This document shows, one piece after another, positions 37,711-50,339 of a DNA stretch of 64,000 bases. Every line of letters begins with the position of its first letter. The stretch's first letter is position 1. The stretch is from Luscinia megarhynchos (Eukaryota; Chordata; Aves; Passeriformes; Turdidae). The stretch is from assembly GCA_034336665.1 (NCBI GenBank), contig CM067568.1:14231983-14295982 (forward strand), read 5' to 3'. The translations under genes and the position numbers were made by a program. The notes beneath the pieces were generated by a model. It saw only the letters and a list, made by a program, of their open reading frames with translations. It had not been told where the DNA came from and made no database searches.

Positions 37711-40700
37711 TGCTGTGTATCCATAGCAGAATATAAATACAGTACTTTCTGTATGTAGCTTTTTTCTTTAATGTAGTAATTTCATATAAATGGCACTGTT
37801 TTCATGCAGAGATGGCTATCTGCCTGTATAAACGAACATGTAAGGCCTTGGATTTGGAATCTCATTGACTTCATTGTCCACTTACATTGCTGTGCTTGAG
37901 TAAACAAGTCCCCAGTAAATAAAATGGCATTATGTAATTTACACGTGTCTCTCCTGCAAAGTGTGTGTATGGAAGGCAATTGTTGGGCCTTAGCAATACC
38001 TGTGAGCATTAAGAACTTGTTCATTGAAAGAACCCAGCGGGATGGATATTGGTGCTTGTACCATCCGTACCTCTAGTGCAGTGTGAAAATGAACACGGAG
38101 GACCTGAATTCCTTTGGAAATGGCTCCCAGTAGTTTCTTTCCTTATTGCTGATCCATCTGGAAACAATTGTTACCATTTAAATATTTTCTAACTTACCCA
38201 TGAATAATTTACCATTTTCTCTCAGTCTGGAGCTGTTTTTCCTTGCATGTTTGTGGTGATACTCCCTTCTGTCACTGAGGCACTGTAAGCTTAATTAGTA
38301 TGTCCCAAAGGCACTGGAAAACCTGAAGGGCTGTATTTGGTCAGAAGTAAAATCCCATTGTCAGACAGTAGGATTTTTCAGAGGGAATACCCCTCTGCTT
38401 ATATATAATTGAAACCAGGCTTTTCCAGAGTGTCTCACATGCACACTGGAGAGCTGTGAGTACAGACACACCCTGTAATTGCATAAATCAGAATGAATCT
38501 AAGGGGGACAAAGTCTATTGAAGTTATGTTTTGGAAGGCAAGATTGCTGTTAATGTTCTGAGGTTTGGTAGTTTTCTGAACTGTTTGTGAACAGAAAAGC
38601 TGCCATTGCTCTGAGAAGTCCCTGTGCATATTCCTGCGAGGGGATAAGCCAAGGCAGTTTTGGGAATGGGGCTTGGGGCTCCCTTAGCTGCTGCTGAACA
38701 GAGTCACACACACCAAGACAAGCACCGATGCTGTGTGGCATGCACCACAGCCAACTGGGGAGAAGGGCAATTCAAATCAGATAAAGCCAGTTCTTGAACA
38801 GATTGAGCTCTATGCTTTTCTAAACCAGAACATAAATGTCAAATTCCTTATAAATACCAGGCAGTGCACAGCTGAACTGACCTGGCATTGCTGTTCTGGT
38901 CTGATGGGTGGGAGAGCAGGGTCGAGCTGTTTCCCTATAAGCCAGAAAGATGGAGAAAAATTGTGGGTTTGCCTCTCAAAAGCAATTATCTGCATTTCCC
39001 CCCAGCCTGAAGCAATTGGTCACCCTCTCCTTAGCATGTTGAAGAATGTGTCTAGTCAGCACTGGGGGAAATTCTGGAATAGTCCAGGAGTGCCAGGCAT
39101 GCAGACACAATACCATCATTGGCAAATCCGCAGGAATAGCTTTGGAGTGCTGTAATGTGGGCTGCAAATTGCAAGGCTGACTCCTTACACAGACCACAGA
39201 TCCATCACTTTGAAATGTCAGGCCATTGTCACCCAAAATAGTCTTTTGTCTTCTTTTTGCATGCGTGATACATGATTTTTTCCCTTTTGCTTTGTGTCTT
39301 ACAATGTAGTTGGAAAAGAGCCTGTGCAGCTTTCACACTGAGAAGCTCAGCTAGGAAGAAAGGCTCCTTCCTAATGGCTTATTGACCAAATAGATGCAGG
39401 CACAGTTGAGCTGTGGTCAAGGCAGGAAACCAAGAGGCAGCTCTTGGGACTCCTGGTAGAGTGTTGTGATGCTCTGCCCTGCAGCAGTGCTGTGTCTGTA
39501 GGGTCTAAGAGAGCCCCAAACCAAACTCCCCCTTTTCAGTCCTGGAGTCGTGGCCCAGACTGTCAAATTGGCACTTTCAGTGACAGGATTGTGTATGGTC
39601 TCCCTCCCTCTGCTTACCTGCATGAAACAGGCATGTGTGGATCCTCTGTGAAAACACAGTATATGGTGCTAGCAAGAGGGAGCTGTGACCCCCCTCAGTT
39701 TCTTAGCTGTGGTGATTTTCTGAGTCTTGATTTAATGAGGTGTGGTCCATATGTGAGTTCAAGTCTCAAAAAGGAAAGAAAAAGCAAGTTTCTATTTTTA
39801 CACACGTGCTTGTCCCACCAGAATTATAGCACCTACTGAAGTGTAGTACACTTAAACTCTCATCTGGTTTTGAGGTTGAGGACTGTGCTGCACCCTGAGA
39901 AGTGGGAGGGGATTCAGGGTGTTCCCAGTAGCATTTTTGTTTTGAGATAAGGATTGTGCTTTGCAGATACATTCTCCACTTGTGGAGTAAGTTCCACTTC
40001 CTGTGCTCTATTTCATGTTGTGGAGCAGTTTTGGAGTATGCAAACTGTGTTGCCTTCAGATGAAACCAAATTGTTTATGATAACCAGAAGAGATAGTCCA
40101 AAGTGAAACCTGTCCTGTAACTTGATTCCTTAATCTGGATGCATCTGCAGTGTTGGTAATTACAGTTCATGAGTTTGGAACTTGGTGTTTGGGAAAGGCA
40201 TCAGCCTATCAGCAGCCTTGGAGAAATCGGGCTGGTGTTCAAGTTATTGGCCCATGTGCTGTGTGGGAGCCTGGAGGAGACACGTTGTCTGAGGGCTTTT
40301 CACAAGTGTGGTGGAAGATGAAAAGGGCTGAAGTATTGTGAGTTACCACGTTGCTCCTAAGCTTAGCCCCAGCAGAGTGGAACATATTTTTCATGTGGTT
40401 TCTGATGCTGTTGAGATTTGACTAAGAACTATCAGAGCTCAGTTTCATTCTCATGGGTCTTCTATGCTCCAGGGCAAACTGGGGGCTTTTGTCCTTCTCA
40501 AAACTGGAGTTCAGTATTTGTGCTTTTTCTTGTAGCTACACTTAATCTTCTAGGAGATGGTACTCTTGAGCTCTTTCACTGTAATTGTTACTTACAAATA
40601 TCACAGAAGCAGCCCAGCATTCTGAGAATTATCTTGGCAGCTAAGTACATGAAGAGCACACTTTAATTTTTAAATTTTATCTCTAAATATGCCTTTCCCA

Positions 40701-40887
40701 TTTTAGATTTGGTATCTTTCCTATATAATTTAATTTCAGGTTAAAAAAAGAAGTGGGTTGACAAGGGTTTAGTTTTTTTGGTTTTGTTCTCACCTCACCA
40801 CTCTTCTACTCTTCCTGGGTTACTTCACATGCACAGGTTGATTCTGTGGAAGGAGGTGTACAAAGCCAATCACCTTCATGCTCTGCT

Positions 40888-40909
40888 TTGTTGTTGTTTT
40901 TTTTTTTTT
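40888..40909. repeat. Poly-T tract
   Basis: GTTGTTG-type sequence leads into a run of about 13 T. It could be the tail of a minus-strand retrosequence, but no body is recognised beyond it. A simple low-complexity run is the safer call. Confidence 0.6.
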
Positions 40910-41009
40910 AAGGTATGAACATAAATGCTTCTTCCCCTTTTACCAGGAGGCAGGACATGAGCGCTGTGTAACTGAGTGAGTAGCAGAGGATGTGTCCCTG
41001 TTCATAGCA

Positions 41010-41041
41010 GGATGTGGATGTGGATGTGGAAAGTGGATGTG
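41010..41041. repeat. GGATGT hexamer repeat
   Basis: Three perfect GGATGT units (41010-41027) are followed by a partial one and, after a short gap, another ggatgtg. This is a short minisatellite-like tract. Confidence 0.8.
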
Positions 41042-42112
41042 TCCCTATCCAACACTGAAGAGCACACAAGTGTAGCTTTTCCTGAGCAACTTTGCAATGC
41101 CTCTCTTAGCACTGTCATGTAAGTCCCTTTTTCATATGCCACTGTCCCTTTGAAGTAAATTGAGGAAACAGCAGCTCTTATTTCCAGTCTGAGACATGTG
41201 AAGGAAGTGGTGTATTTCTGGGAATATATTAAATAAAATCCCCACTTCAAGCATAACTTTAGTGGAAAAAAAAGAGAATATTCCCCCAACCCCATTAATG
41301 TAGGTTGTACTTGATTGGCTCTGTCATGTGTAAAGCTTGAAAAGTCTACTAAGAATCTCATTAGTATGATCAGAGTTGAATTTGACCGAGTTAATCATCC
41401 CATGCTATTTTCTTATGCATCTTAACATTGCATCAGAGGGTGTGCCTCTGATTAGGGCCTCATTTTCTGAGACACATAAAAACCCAGAGCTATGTCCCTA
41501 AGAATTCACGTCTGGGGGCCTAGTCATGATATTTCCCAACATTAAAACATCACTGGTGCCTTTGCAAAGCTCTGTGTAAATCAGGGTTGGAAAGTCTGCT
41601 CCCATGTATTGGTTTGTAGGACAGAGTCACAGTGTTGAAAGGTGTGAGCTCCTACCAGCCCAAAAGAAAAGATCGTAAACAGAGTGTTTGACTTCTGTTT
41701 TGGGGGAAGAGGACCAGCAGCAAGTGTACAATTAAGCAAGTTTACAATGCTTGACAATACTGTCAGTATTTATATTGTGTTTTCTGCTTGGTCTTGGATC
41801 AGGAATTGTTTGCCATGTGAACTATTTGTTTATACCTTTTTAATACCAGGAAGTTTTAAATATAAAAAAATACCATTGTTTGAGTTGGCTCTGAATAACA
41901 CTCCTAAAACCTTTAGTGTACTCTGAAGGAGGGCAAGAGCTCAGTGGCTCACTATTCTATCCCTTCTTTGCAGGGACACCCTCTGCCAGTGCTCCCCTCC
42001 ATCCACTCAGGCTATTGCCCTTTCTGGTTACACAGAAACTGCATGGTCAGACCCCCAGGACATGGGGAAGGGTGTTACTATCCCACATTTCATGGGACCT
42101 GTGGGATAAGGT

Positions 42113-42135
42113 TGTTTTTGTTTTTTTTTTCTTTT
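42113..42135. repeat. Poly-T tract
   Basis: A T-run is interrupted once by G and once by C. It is a low-complexity sequence with no attached element. Confidence 0.7.
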
Positions 42136-43136
42136 GTGGCAGAGAGTTGTGTAGGTGTTAGTGGAACAGCTCTGGCGGACCTCGATTCCAAAATCATCTT
42201 TTTGTGCTGCAGCTGTCTGCTGATAGAGTCCTTATTGTAAAATGTCATATGGACCAGAGGCAGCTCACAGCTGTCACCTGAAAAGGTTATGTTTTACCAG
42301 CAGCTTGAGTTTCTTTGTTTTCATAATGTTGAGTGAACCTGTTTTAAATTTCACTGGATTAACCAGGGACACTGGCTGATAACCTCAGAGCATCCTGTAA
42401 CTGAATCTACATGAATTTACACAGAAAGTCTTGTCACTGAACTCCTGAGGGGTAAAGATGGAGCTCCTCTTCAGCACTTGTATATTATGCAAATGATACT
42501 GCAAGTAATAGGGTGCTGTAAGGACACATTCTGATCCTTTTTTCTTTAATCTGTTTTCTTCTTTTAAATGGTTTTAATTTTTTTAAGTTTTGGCAGCTAG
42601 CAAGTAGAAAGTTGTTGCTGTTGGGCTAGAGCAAGCTGGTGTAGTCTAAGTTGTTGCTTGTTGACTTATCCTTGCACAACTCCCAGGAAAATGTACTGCA
42701 GGCTCTGCTCCATCTGGCTAAATGCCCCATCCTCTGTGAGGCACAAATTGAATTAAAAAACAAAGCTGTTTTCTACAGTCTGACTGTTGCTACTCAGTCA
42801 GACACTGTTAAGAATCTGTTTTAAACATGGACCCCAAAGTTGATTTCGTGTTAAGTACAAATAGGTACTAGAAAGCAATATCTTTGTACCTAAATGTTGA
42901 AAATGGTATTGATTTTTCCAATTATCAGTGCCAGATTTGTAATATGAGCATGCCCTATTGTCCCAGGCAGACTTGGTTGGTAAGAAATACTTTTACATAT
43001 TATTCAAGTGCCTGCCTACTGACAGCAGGATTCTTGGAGATCTATGGGAGGATGATTTGTAAGGATAGTGCAGGAGGCAATTTTCCTCAGTGAATTACAG
43101 CTGTACTGATTACCAAGGAGTGGAAACAGCCCTGCC

Positions 43137-43528
43137 TGTCCAATGAGGATGGGTGTTAGAGTGGGTTAGCTGGTCATCAGTAGGTTGAAGTTTGAGAGCC
43201 AGAGTCTGCTGCAGTTTGAGATGGAGTCTGCTGGCTGTGAGGAGGAAGGGACATGGGGTCATGCAAGCGACAGACAAGGTAAGAAGATGCTGTGTGAGGG
43301 ACAGACAGGGTTAGGTGGCTGGGTAAGGGACCGGTTGGGGTTAGCCGGTCATATGCAGAAGGAAGAAGGAAACTTGAAGAGAGGAGGAGTCAGAGCTGTG
43401 TGGAGCTGGCTACTGTGAGGAAAGGAGTCAGTACTGTGTGGAGTTGCCTGAGAGAAGTCCACTGAGAGAGGACATGAAAAGTTTTTAATAAAGGACTGGT
43501 GATAGTGCTAGTCATGTCCATCTTGACA
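43137..43528 (+). mobile_element. Possible solo LTR of an endogenous retrovirus
   Basis: The stretch is purine-rich and repetitive, with AATAAA at 43487-43492 placed 36 bases before a possible end, as in an LTR R region. Ends TGTC (43137) and GACA (43525-43528) form a 4-bp inverted repeat. They are flanked by cctgcc (43131-43136) and cctgca (43529-43534), a possible 6-bp target duplication with one mismatch. An alternative pair of ends, TGTT at 43154 and AACA at 43537, lacks a matching duplication. Inside, gggttagc.ggtcat occurs at 43163-43177 and 43338-43352, and ggagtcag..ctgtgtggag at 43386-43411 and 43424-43449. No retroviral genes flank it. I do not recognise the family; an unrelated local repeat remains possible. 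Confidence 0.4.
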
Positions 43529-43537
43529 CCTGCAACA

Positions 43538-44603
43538 GAGATCTTGTTTGACTTTCCAGACCCACAATGTAGAAAATCGTGGGGTCTGAATTTTGCCAGG
43601 ATATCTACCTAGCAAACAGTTCTAAGATAGGTGGGATGGGGCAATCCTAACTTGGTGTTAGGGCCAGGCACTGACCTGCCTCTCCTAAGCCTTGGTGATG
43701 AAAGAGTTTGGGAAACAAGGTGCTATTTTATCAGATGTGTGGGTTTAAACAAAGTAAAGTGAAGCTGTCAGTCCTTTCCCCAGTCACACTGATGTCCTGA
43801 GTGTGGACACTGCCCCAGGAGCCCAAAGGAGCCCATCTCTCAGCTGACCCAGTCTGCTTCTCTAGGCTGAGACAGATCTGTTGCAGGGTTTGTGGTCAGC
43901 TGCTAAGGCACCTACTGGTATGTCAATGGGAAAAGTCCCCCAGGAAGATGCACAATAAAAATTCCCTCTCCCCTAAGGTCACAATATGAAGCTGTCTGCC
44001 ATGGAGCTCAAGGGGAAATGATTCATGGGAACCTTGGGAATCTAGAGCTGCATGGCTGAGTCTGTCAGGTGAACAAGCTGAAAGCTCTGATGCTTCTACA
44101 ATTGCAAGGTAGAAGGAAGTGTGAAATAGCATTGGCCTCTCCTCTGTCATCTCCCTGCTCCATTGCAGCTCAATCCAATCTCAAGATGGATCCAAAACAC
44201 AAATACTAGTTGGGAAATTTCGGAGCAATGTTCTTCCCTGCATCCTTCTCTCATATCTGCACCAGCTCTGTTAAATGAGGAGCAGAAATATAGAAACACA
44301 TTTAGTAATGATGTAGCTTCTTTATTACTTTTCCCTCTCGGTTGTTCTCAGAAATAGGCAGTGAGTGGTTGGATCATGGGGTTGCTATGGTGAGCTTTAA
44401 GATACACCTTTGATCATAGTTGGTGAGTGCCAACCAGCATATTAATTCCAAGCAGTGCATATGCTTCCAGACGAAAATCCCTCTCTCTTGCTACTCTTCA
44501 TTTTGTTGAACACTTAGCCTGCTAGTTCACAGAGTACTATGTCTTACTGGGCTGCTCCAAGAAATCAGTTTGAGTTTGATATTTTTCTCATTGGAGCTAG
44601 CAG
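43538..44603 (+). other. Inferred intron sequence between two repeats
   Basis: Apart from the hairpin, nothing is recognised. The longest frame is 75 codons (minus, 43923-44150), opposed by a 62-codon plus-strand frame. Confidence 0.5.
43557..43588. repeat. Imperfect inverted repeat (hairpin)
   Basis: cagacccacaa pairs with tcgtggggtctg across a nine-base spacer, with one bulge and one mismatch. It lies about 28 bases beyond the possible LTR. It is too short and isolated to call a microRNA or terminator. Confidence 0.5.
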
Positions 44604-44925
44604 GATTACTGCCTAAAGGAGGTTGTAGTCAGGTGAGGGTCAGTCTCTTCTCCTGGGCAACCTGTGACAGGATGAGAGGTCACAGTCTTAAGATGCACCA
44701 GGGGAAGTTTAGGACATTAGAAAGAAGTTCTTTACAGAAAGAGTGGCTGGGCATTGGAATGGGCTGCCCAGGGAGGTGGTGGAGTCACCATGCCTGGAGG
44801 TGTTTAAGAAAAGACTGTGTGTGGCACTCAGTGCCATGGTCTGGTTGGCAAGGTGGTGTTTGGTCATGGATGATCTCAAAGATCTCTTCTAACCTAGTAG
44901 ATTCTATGATTCTGTGACCCTTTCT
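44604..44925 (+). mobile_element. CR1 LINE, 3' untranslated region and end
   Basis: The fragment follows the CR1 3' region in order: 'ggaggttgtagtcaggtgagggtcagtctcttctcc', 'gacaggatgagaggtcacag', 'ggaatgggctgcccagggaggtggtggagtcaccatgcctggaggtgtttaagaaaagactg', 'ggcactcagtgccatggtctggttgg', and finally the terminal 'attctatgattctgtga' (44901-44917). It is a typical 5'-truncated copy without intact coding sequence. The 115-codon frame across it (44570-44917) is a chance reading of the untranslated region. Divergence is moderate. The 5' limit is approximate. Confidence 0.93.
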
Positions 44926-46909
44926 GCTCATGGACTCCTGCTACCTCAGCAAAATCCACCTGTAACAATCCGATTTCAGATAATGGGCTGCAGATTTAGC
45001 TATTTAATGTGAACTTCTGGGTATATTAAGTGAGACACTGAGATGCCTCCCTTGAAAATCAGTAGCAGAACTCCTACTACAAATGAAGGGGGCAGGATCA
45101 GATTATTTTACCCCAACAAGCTCTCTGCAGCAAGGATGGCTGGGTGGTGGTTTTCTGCCCTTTTTCACTTGCTCTACAATGGATAAATGCCTCCTACCTA
45201 TGAAAATATTTTGCTGTCCTGTGTGGTTTTATACAAATACAAGTGAAAAGCCAAGCAACAGGGAATGTGGTGCTCAGTTCTTTGCTGTGATTTATGCTCT
45301 GGCTTATCCGTCAAGGCAGCCTACATACCCGAGAGAACAGTCTGAGTATCTGTGAGAACAGAGATCAGATAGCAGTGCTGCCCTGGCTTGCTGGGCTGCA
45401 GGGCTTAATCAGCTATTAGAAGATGATATTAGGAAATATAATTTACAAAGAGACTCTCTTCAGAGAGTTTGGAGTCTTTTGTCAGTTCTAATAGAATATA
45501 CAAGAGGAAGTTCTCTATTTCAGTCTAGTTCTTTTGGGTTTATTTTTCGTTTTTGTGGGCTTCTTTTTCTGCCAAGCAATTGCCCGCTGCAGCTATTTGC
45601 TAGGGCTTGCTTATCTAGACTTCTTGTTATTATCCTGGCTAAAAAATTATTTACTCATATGGTAATGCCTAGAGCTTCTAATCTAGCATCAAAGCTTCAT
45701 TGTGATGGATGTTACACAGACCATTAGTTTATTAAAGATGGGTATTTGTTATCTTAAGAATGTATGGGCTTACTTTATGATAGCAAGAAGGGACAGAACA
45801 AGGTAGCAGGGAAGCATTCACATGCAATATATTGGTGAGAATCAGCTTGTTTTGAAATGGCAAAGGTTTGAGCCTGTGAGGGGGGGAATTCTAATGGCTA
45901 GAAAGTGTTGTTTTCCCCAGTAAAACAGAAATTATCAAAGTGTTTTCATTTTTGTTGCCTCTGAGAAGTATTTGCAGTACTTTTGCAGCATAGAATGGGA
46001 CTTGCTACTGTTTGCAGGACTACAGCCAGTTTCACCAATCACTGGGCACAAGAGGTTTCTTTAAACAGAAATTAGGAAATCCTGGGTAAGAAGTTTGCAT
46101 GACAAACATTAGTCAAATACACACTCCTTTGAATTAGTACTTGGCCTGAGCCTTTTGTAAGTCCTTGGCTTGGTTTAGACCCTGCAAGCTTCCCTATCTC
46201 CCAGTACTTCTGCAACAGTTGGTGTGGCTCGTGTTACTCCTACTTGGCTTAAGTTTGCTGCAATTGTTTTACAAGAGGCAGCATTACAGACCTTAAAGAA
46301 ATTAAATGGGTATTATTTTTGGATAAATCTGAGTATTTGTCATAGGCTGAAGTGGATGGTAGCATTAGTCAGGCTGGGGACTGGCTGGTTTTTGTGCAAC
46401 CCGACTGAAAAGGACAGTAGAGTTACTATGGACAAAATGTTAAAGGTGAGCTGACATTGAGCACAACAGACTGTCTGCAGGAATGCACTGTGAGGAGCTG
46501 GGACAGCAGATTGATGTTTTCTTCTACCCTTTGGTGCCCTCTCAGTTCAAGGAGGTTGTGGAGTAGCTGGTGGGGCCCAAATGTGCTGAGCACATTCAGT
46601 GCACAAGGAAAACACTGCTAGCAGTGAGTTTGAGACACTTCCAGAGTACAGCAGAGGGAAAGCTGAATGTGTCCCAGGAAGCACAAAGTATGGGAAATTC
46701 CCCTCCTGTGGGAATGGAGGGTTTAAATGTTATCTTCCTGATCTTAAATGCCTTCTCAGCAACCCTGCCTGTACCAGTGGGATTTGTCCACCTATGTTTG
46801 GTGGTGTCCTTGGAAGAAAACCAGCTTTTGCATAATCAGTCTCAATAGAAGAGTGCCTAAAGCTTGTGAGGTCGGGTTTGTTTTGTTTGATGTCTTGTTT
46901 GGGGATGTA

Positions 46910-46938
46910 TTTTTTCTCTTTTTTTTTTCTCTTTTTTT
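46910..46938. repeat. T/C-rich low-complexity run
   Basis: There are 29 bases, all T apart from four C. No adjacent retroelement is recognised. It could also act as a polypyrimidine tract, but no clean AG acceptor with a coding exon follows. Confidence 0.75.
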
Positions 46939-47045
46939 GGAACAACAGTGTATTTCTCCTGCCAGCAAGATGTCTCTTCCACCTTGGAACTGTGCAGCTT
47001 GCGCTTCTGTTTTTTTTAGCTGGCTCCTATGCTTGGCTTTCTGTG

Positions 47046-47061
47046 GCTGCTGCTGCTGCTG
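47046..47061. repeat. (GCT)n trinucleotide run
   Basis: Five GCT units occur in non-coding context. The run is short and probably unremarkable, though such runs can vary in length. Confidence 0.8.
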
Positions 47062-49059
47062 GTGAGCTTATTTCAGAGATGTGCCAGGCTTAGCATGCAG
47101 ATCCAAATTTAGGTCTCTCTGCCTTCAAACAGAACAGAAGGTCTACAGAAGTCATTTTTTAGAGTGACTGTTCAGAATAGCTAATTGGCTTGTTGGCTCT
47201 GCGTGAGACTGCACAGCATCCTTGGACCTGGCCGTGCTGGGCACTTGACTTTTCTTCTTTTATGCCTTCGTTACTTGCCATGGTGATGGCCCTAGGTGAC
47301 AGCAGTCCCAGGGAAAAGTTTGGAACAGAAGCCTTCAGCCAGGCCTGACGTGGGACTAGACTTAATTTAACTTTCTCAAGGCTGTGTCACTTTATCCCAA
47401 CCCAGGCCTATTTCCTTGCTTAACTTACTGGTTTCCTGATTCGTTTTGTCTCTTCTTCATATTTCTGGTGACATGCTGGTGCTGCCTGGCAGGGAGACAT
47501 ATTTCCTGAGCAGAAGATGGCAAAAAGGGATGGAGCAGAGATAATGTCCCTAATGCAGGCTGGATTAATGTATGCCTTTGTAAGGACTATAGCTGACAGG
47601 GCTGTCGTAGCTCTTAGACTGCTTGGAGTTACCAAATGGCTGGAGCTGGGACGTTTTAGGAATCGGCGAGCTATTTCTGGCTTGTTTGGGTAGGAGGGGG
47701 TTGGAAATGAACAGGCTGGTGAGAAACAATGTGGCATATAACTAATTGCAAGACAAATATTGTCTTGTATGCATGTTAATTGTTTTGTTTTAAAATTGGC
47801 AGACAGTTAACTACTTAGTATTTGAAGTCCTTTACATCTAAATTATAAGGGAATTCACAGCTCTCTACAGCTGGCTAGAAGCACATTTTAAAAGGTGCCT
47901 GCTAAGTAAGTTAGCAGTTTCTTAATTTTCCCTATGTTGTTCAGTAGTACAGGAGTAGTAAATGTGTAACTCCAGCAATCTACTTGTAGGTGTGTCTGGT
48001 TACTGTATTTCTTTATTCCTGGGTTTTTAAGGAGCCGATATTTGAGTAAGCTAAAGCAGATCAAAGGTGTTGCGTTACCGTCGGTTGCTTTATTGATTAC
48101 TCAAGCCTCCTTCACTCTCTCTTTGAAAGGGTTTTCCAGCACAATCTGCTGCCTTGCGCAAGAGCTGTGCCAGGTGAGCAGCACCCGGTGCCACAGCTGC
48201 GTGCTGCACCTTCCTTTCCTTCCAGAGTAGTCTTCATTTTAGTGCAATTGTCTTCATTTTGACCTGGTGCAGGTCTTCTGATGGAGTTTTATGTTGGCTT
48301 TTGAAACACAAAGTTTAGCCTGAAAAACAGTAAAATAAGCTTTGAGTTTTACCTCACGTGCTGAGGATCTGTGGGAGGAAGTTGGTAGTAGGTACCTGAA
48401 TAATTTCCAACGTTGCATGTTAGTCTTGGGTGGAATTAAACTGCTCTAAAATGAACTGCTGCCATGGGAACAAGGTATTAGTGATTTCAGTGTGCTGAAG
48501 AATGCTTAGTCAGGATTTGGGAGAATAGTCACCCAAACCATCACCTCCTGTATCTTCGTTCCTTGTTTCTGTACCATGATGTTCCTGCTCACAGCCTTAA
48601 TATCAGTAAGTGGGACATGGGAAGGAGCTGAGGTTGCCTTTAGGACTCTGAGGCATTTCAGTGCAGTAATGAATGGCAGAAGTGACTCCTGAGCTGCCCT
48701 TCATGAAGAATCTCTCTCTTTTGTTTGACACCAGTGGCTCTGTGCTGCAATGATTGTTGTTGGGGATGCAGCTGTGAGAAGGAGCTGGGAGCGTGGCTGG
48801 TTTGTTGTTATCAGCAAGTGCTCTGTTGAGGGAGGATTTGGAGTAGGTCAGGTAAAGGAACAGAGGACCAGAGCTCTTCCCCTGAACCTCAGGCCTTTTA
48901 GTGAGGTGTGAAGGGTTGGGAGGGGGCTGTTGCTGGTCTCCAAGCATCCCCTAAGGGTTGTTCTTTGCAGAGGTACCTGGCATAGATCTGGACCAAAATG
49001 TGTCATCTTTAGGCCATTAGCTCCATCCCCAGCCTAATTCAGCATCAACCAGAGAACCA

Positions 49060-49960
49060 TATTTTTTCTATTTTAGGGTTAAATATCTACTTGACTGGCA
49101 TTTCTATGCTCAATTCATTAAAATTAGAACTACTGTGTAAGACCTCAGCCATTCATTAACCAACAAACCAGTGCTAATTTTAATTTCCATGGCTGCAATT
49201 TAATTTTGCACAAAGATTATAGATACTTCTGTGATTGCCTTTCAGCAGGCTCACTGGTATTTCTGCCATGGCACTGTTATTACTAGCAGGGACTTACTAA
49301 TGCCTTCCTGCTTAAACCTGTCTGAGAATCTATTAATGGGGTGGCCTACTTCCAAATTGCAAAGAGGAGCAAAAGCTCATCAGGCAGTGTAAATGGTGAT
49401 AATTTCAGCAAATGCTTTCTGTGTAAGGAGATTGATGTTTTAAGTGTCCCAGCAAATTGGTAATAATGATCAGCAATTCTCCATCATTCTTCACAAAGGA
49501 TCGGGTCTTTGAAAGAAGCAATTAAGTGCAGCCACCTTCTGGACCGAGCTAATGTAGATTTCTCTCATTGTTCTGCAAGTTAACTATTAGACCTACAAGA
49601 CACGTTTAATGAGCTTTCTGCTTCCAGCCCAGCAAGGAGCCTGTAATGAAGCTGGAGAAATGCAACCAGCATTTATGGCAAGTGCCTGCTTCAGCTTTCA
49701 AACGGCACTGGACAAAGCTGTGATTTCCTCCTAGTGGAAATGTGATAAACCAGGAGATAAGCAACAATTCTGCAATATCTGCTGTTCTGTTGAGCTGTTT
49801 GCTCATCTTAGAGGTAGTGACTGCAGGATGAACATCAAGTGGTTCCCTAATGCAATGCTGTAGAAAGATTTCCAATTGGATTCTGTATACATTCTGATTC
49901 TGTATTCACAGATGCAAGGAAGAGATTTAAATTGAAGGTAAAAATGAATGCAGAAGCTTC
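49060..49960. other. Candidate conserved non-coding element
   Basis: About 900 bp of complex AT-rich sequence lacks known repeats. It has many homeodomain-like cores (gctaattttaattt near 49173, atggctgcaatttaattttgc near 49190-49210, ttggtaataatgatcagcaatt near 49457, caattaagtgcagcc near 49520, tttaatgagctttc near 49605). The only long frame is 89 codons on the minus strand and matches nothing known. This texture is common in deeply conserved enhancers inside very long introns. The call is appearance-based. Confidence 0.3.
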
Positions 49961-50339
49961 AGTCTTTTTACTTTGCTGCAGGAGACATTATTGGCATGTC
50001 TGTATGTTGCAGTAACCCCTGAACAGCTTCACCTGCCCAGCTGCAGGATGATAAAATCTGAAGCCTTTGACTGACACCCAGGGACCAGGTTTTGTATCCT
50101 GTGTTCTGCTTAACAAGAAAACTTAGTTTTCTGGTTCAGTCTCCTCCTGAGCCTGTGTAAACTCTGAACTCGGTGTCCTTTCGCATGGTGACCCTGCCTG
50201 AGTGAAGAGCAGAGGTGCTGTTAGCTCATGTAGTAGAAGGTCCTGCTTTGGAGAAGACACCAAGCAATCAGTCACAATCCACACTGATGCCAGTCATCCT
50301 TTTACAGACCTTTTCCCCCCTGAGTCAGGTGTTTTCCAG

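Larger units (their letters stand above)
29494..43136 (+). other. Inferred intron sequence, no gene seen
   Basis: No exon or large interspersed repeat is recognised. The longest frames are 149 codons (minus, 34613-35062) and 140 codons (plus, 38733-39155). Neither resembles a known domain. The first overlaps a 136-codon frame on its own strand and a 60-codon frame on the other; the second overlaps two minus-strand frames. Small tandem repeats at 37685 and 41010 and T-runs near 40888 and 42113 are the only visible structures. Confidence 0.5.
44926..49059 (+). other. Inferred intron sequence, no gene seen
   Basis: The longest frames are about 105-114 codons (46748-47065 plus; 47420-47737 and 48603-48947 minus) and none resembles a known protein. 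A long T-rich run (46910-46938) and a GCT run (47046-47061) are the only notable local structures. Confidence 0.5.

Noticed and set aside
38733..39155. 140-codon plus-strand frame
   Set aside because: Overlapped by minus-strand frames, with no domain or splice context.
44570..44917. 115-codon plus-strand frame
   Set aside because: Most of it is a reading of the CR1 3' untranslated region, not a host gene.
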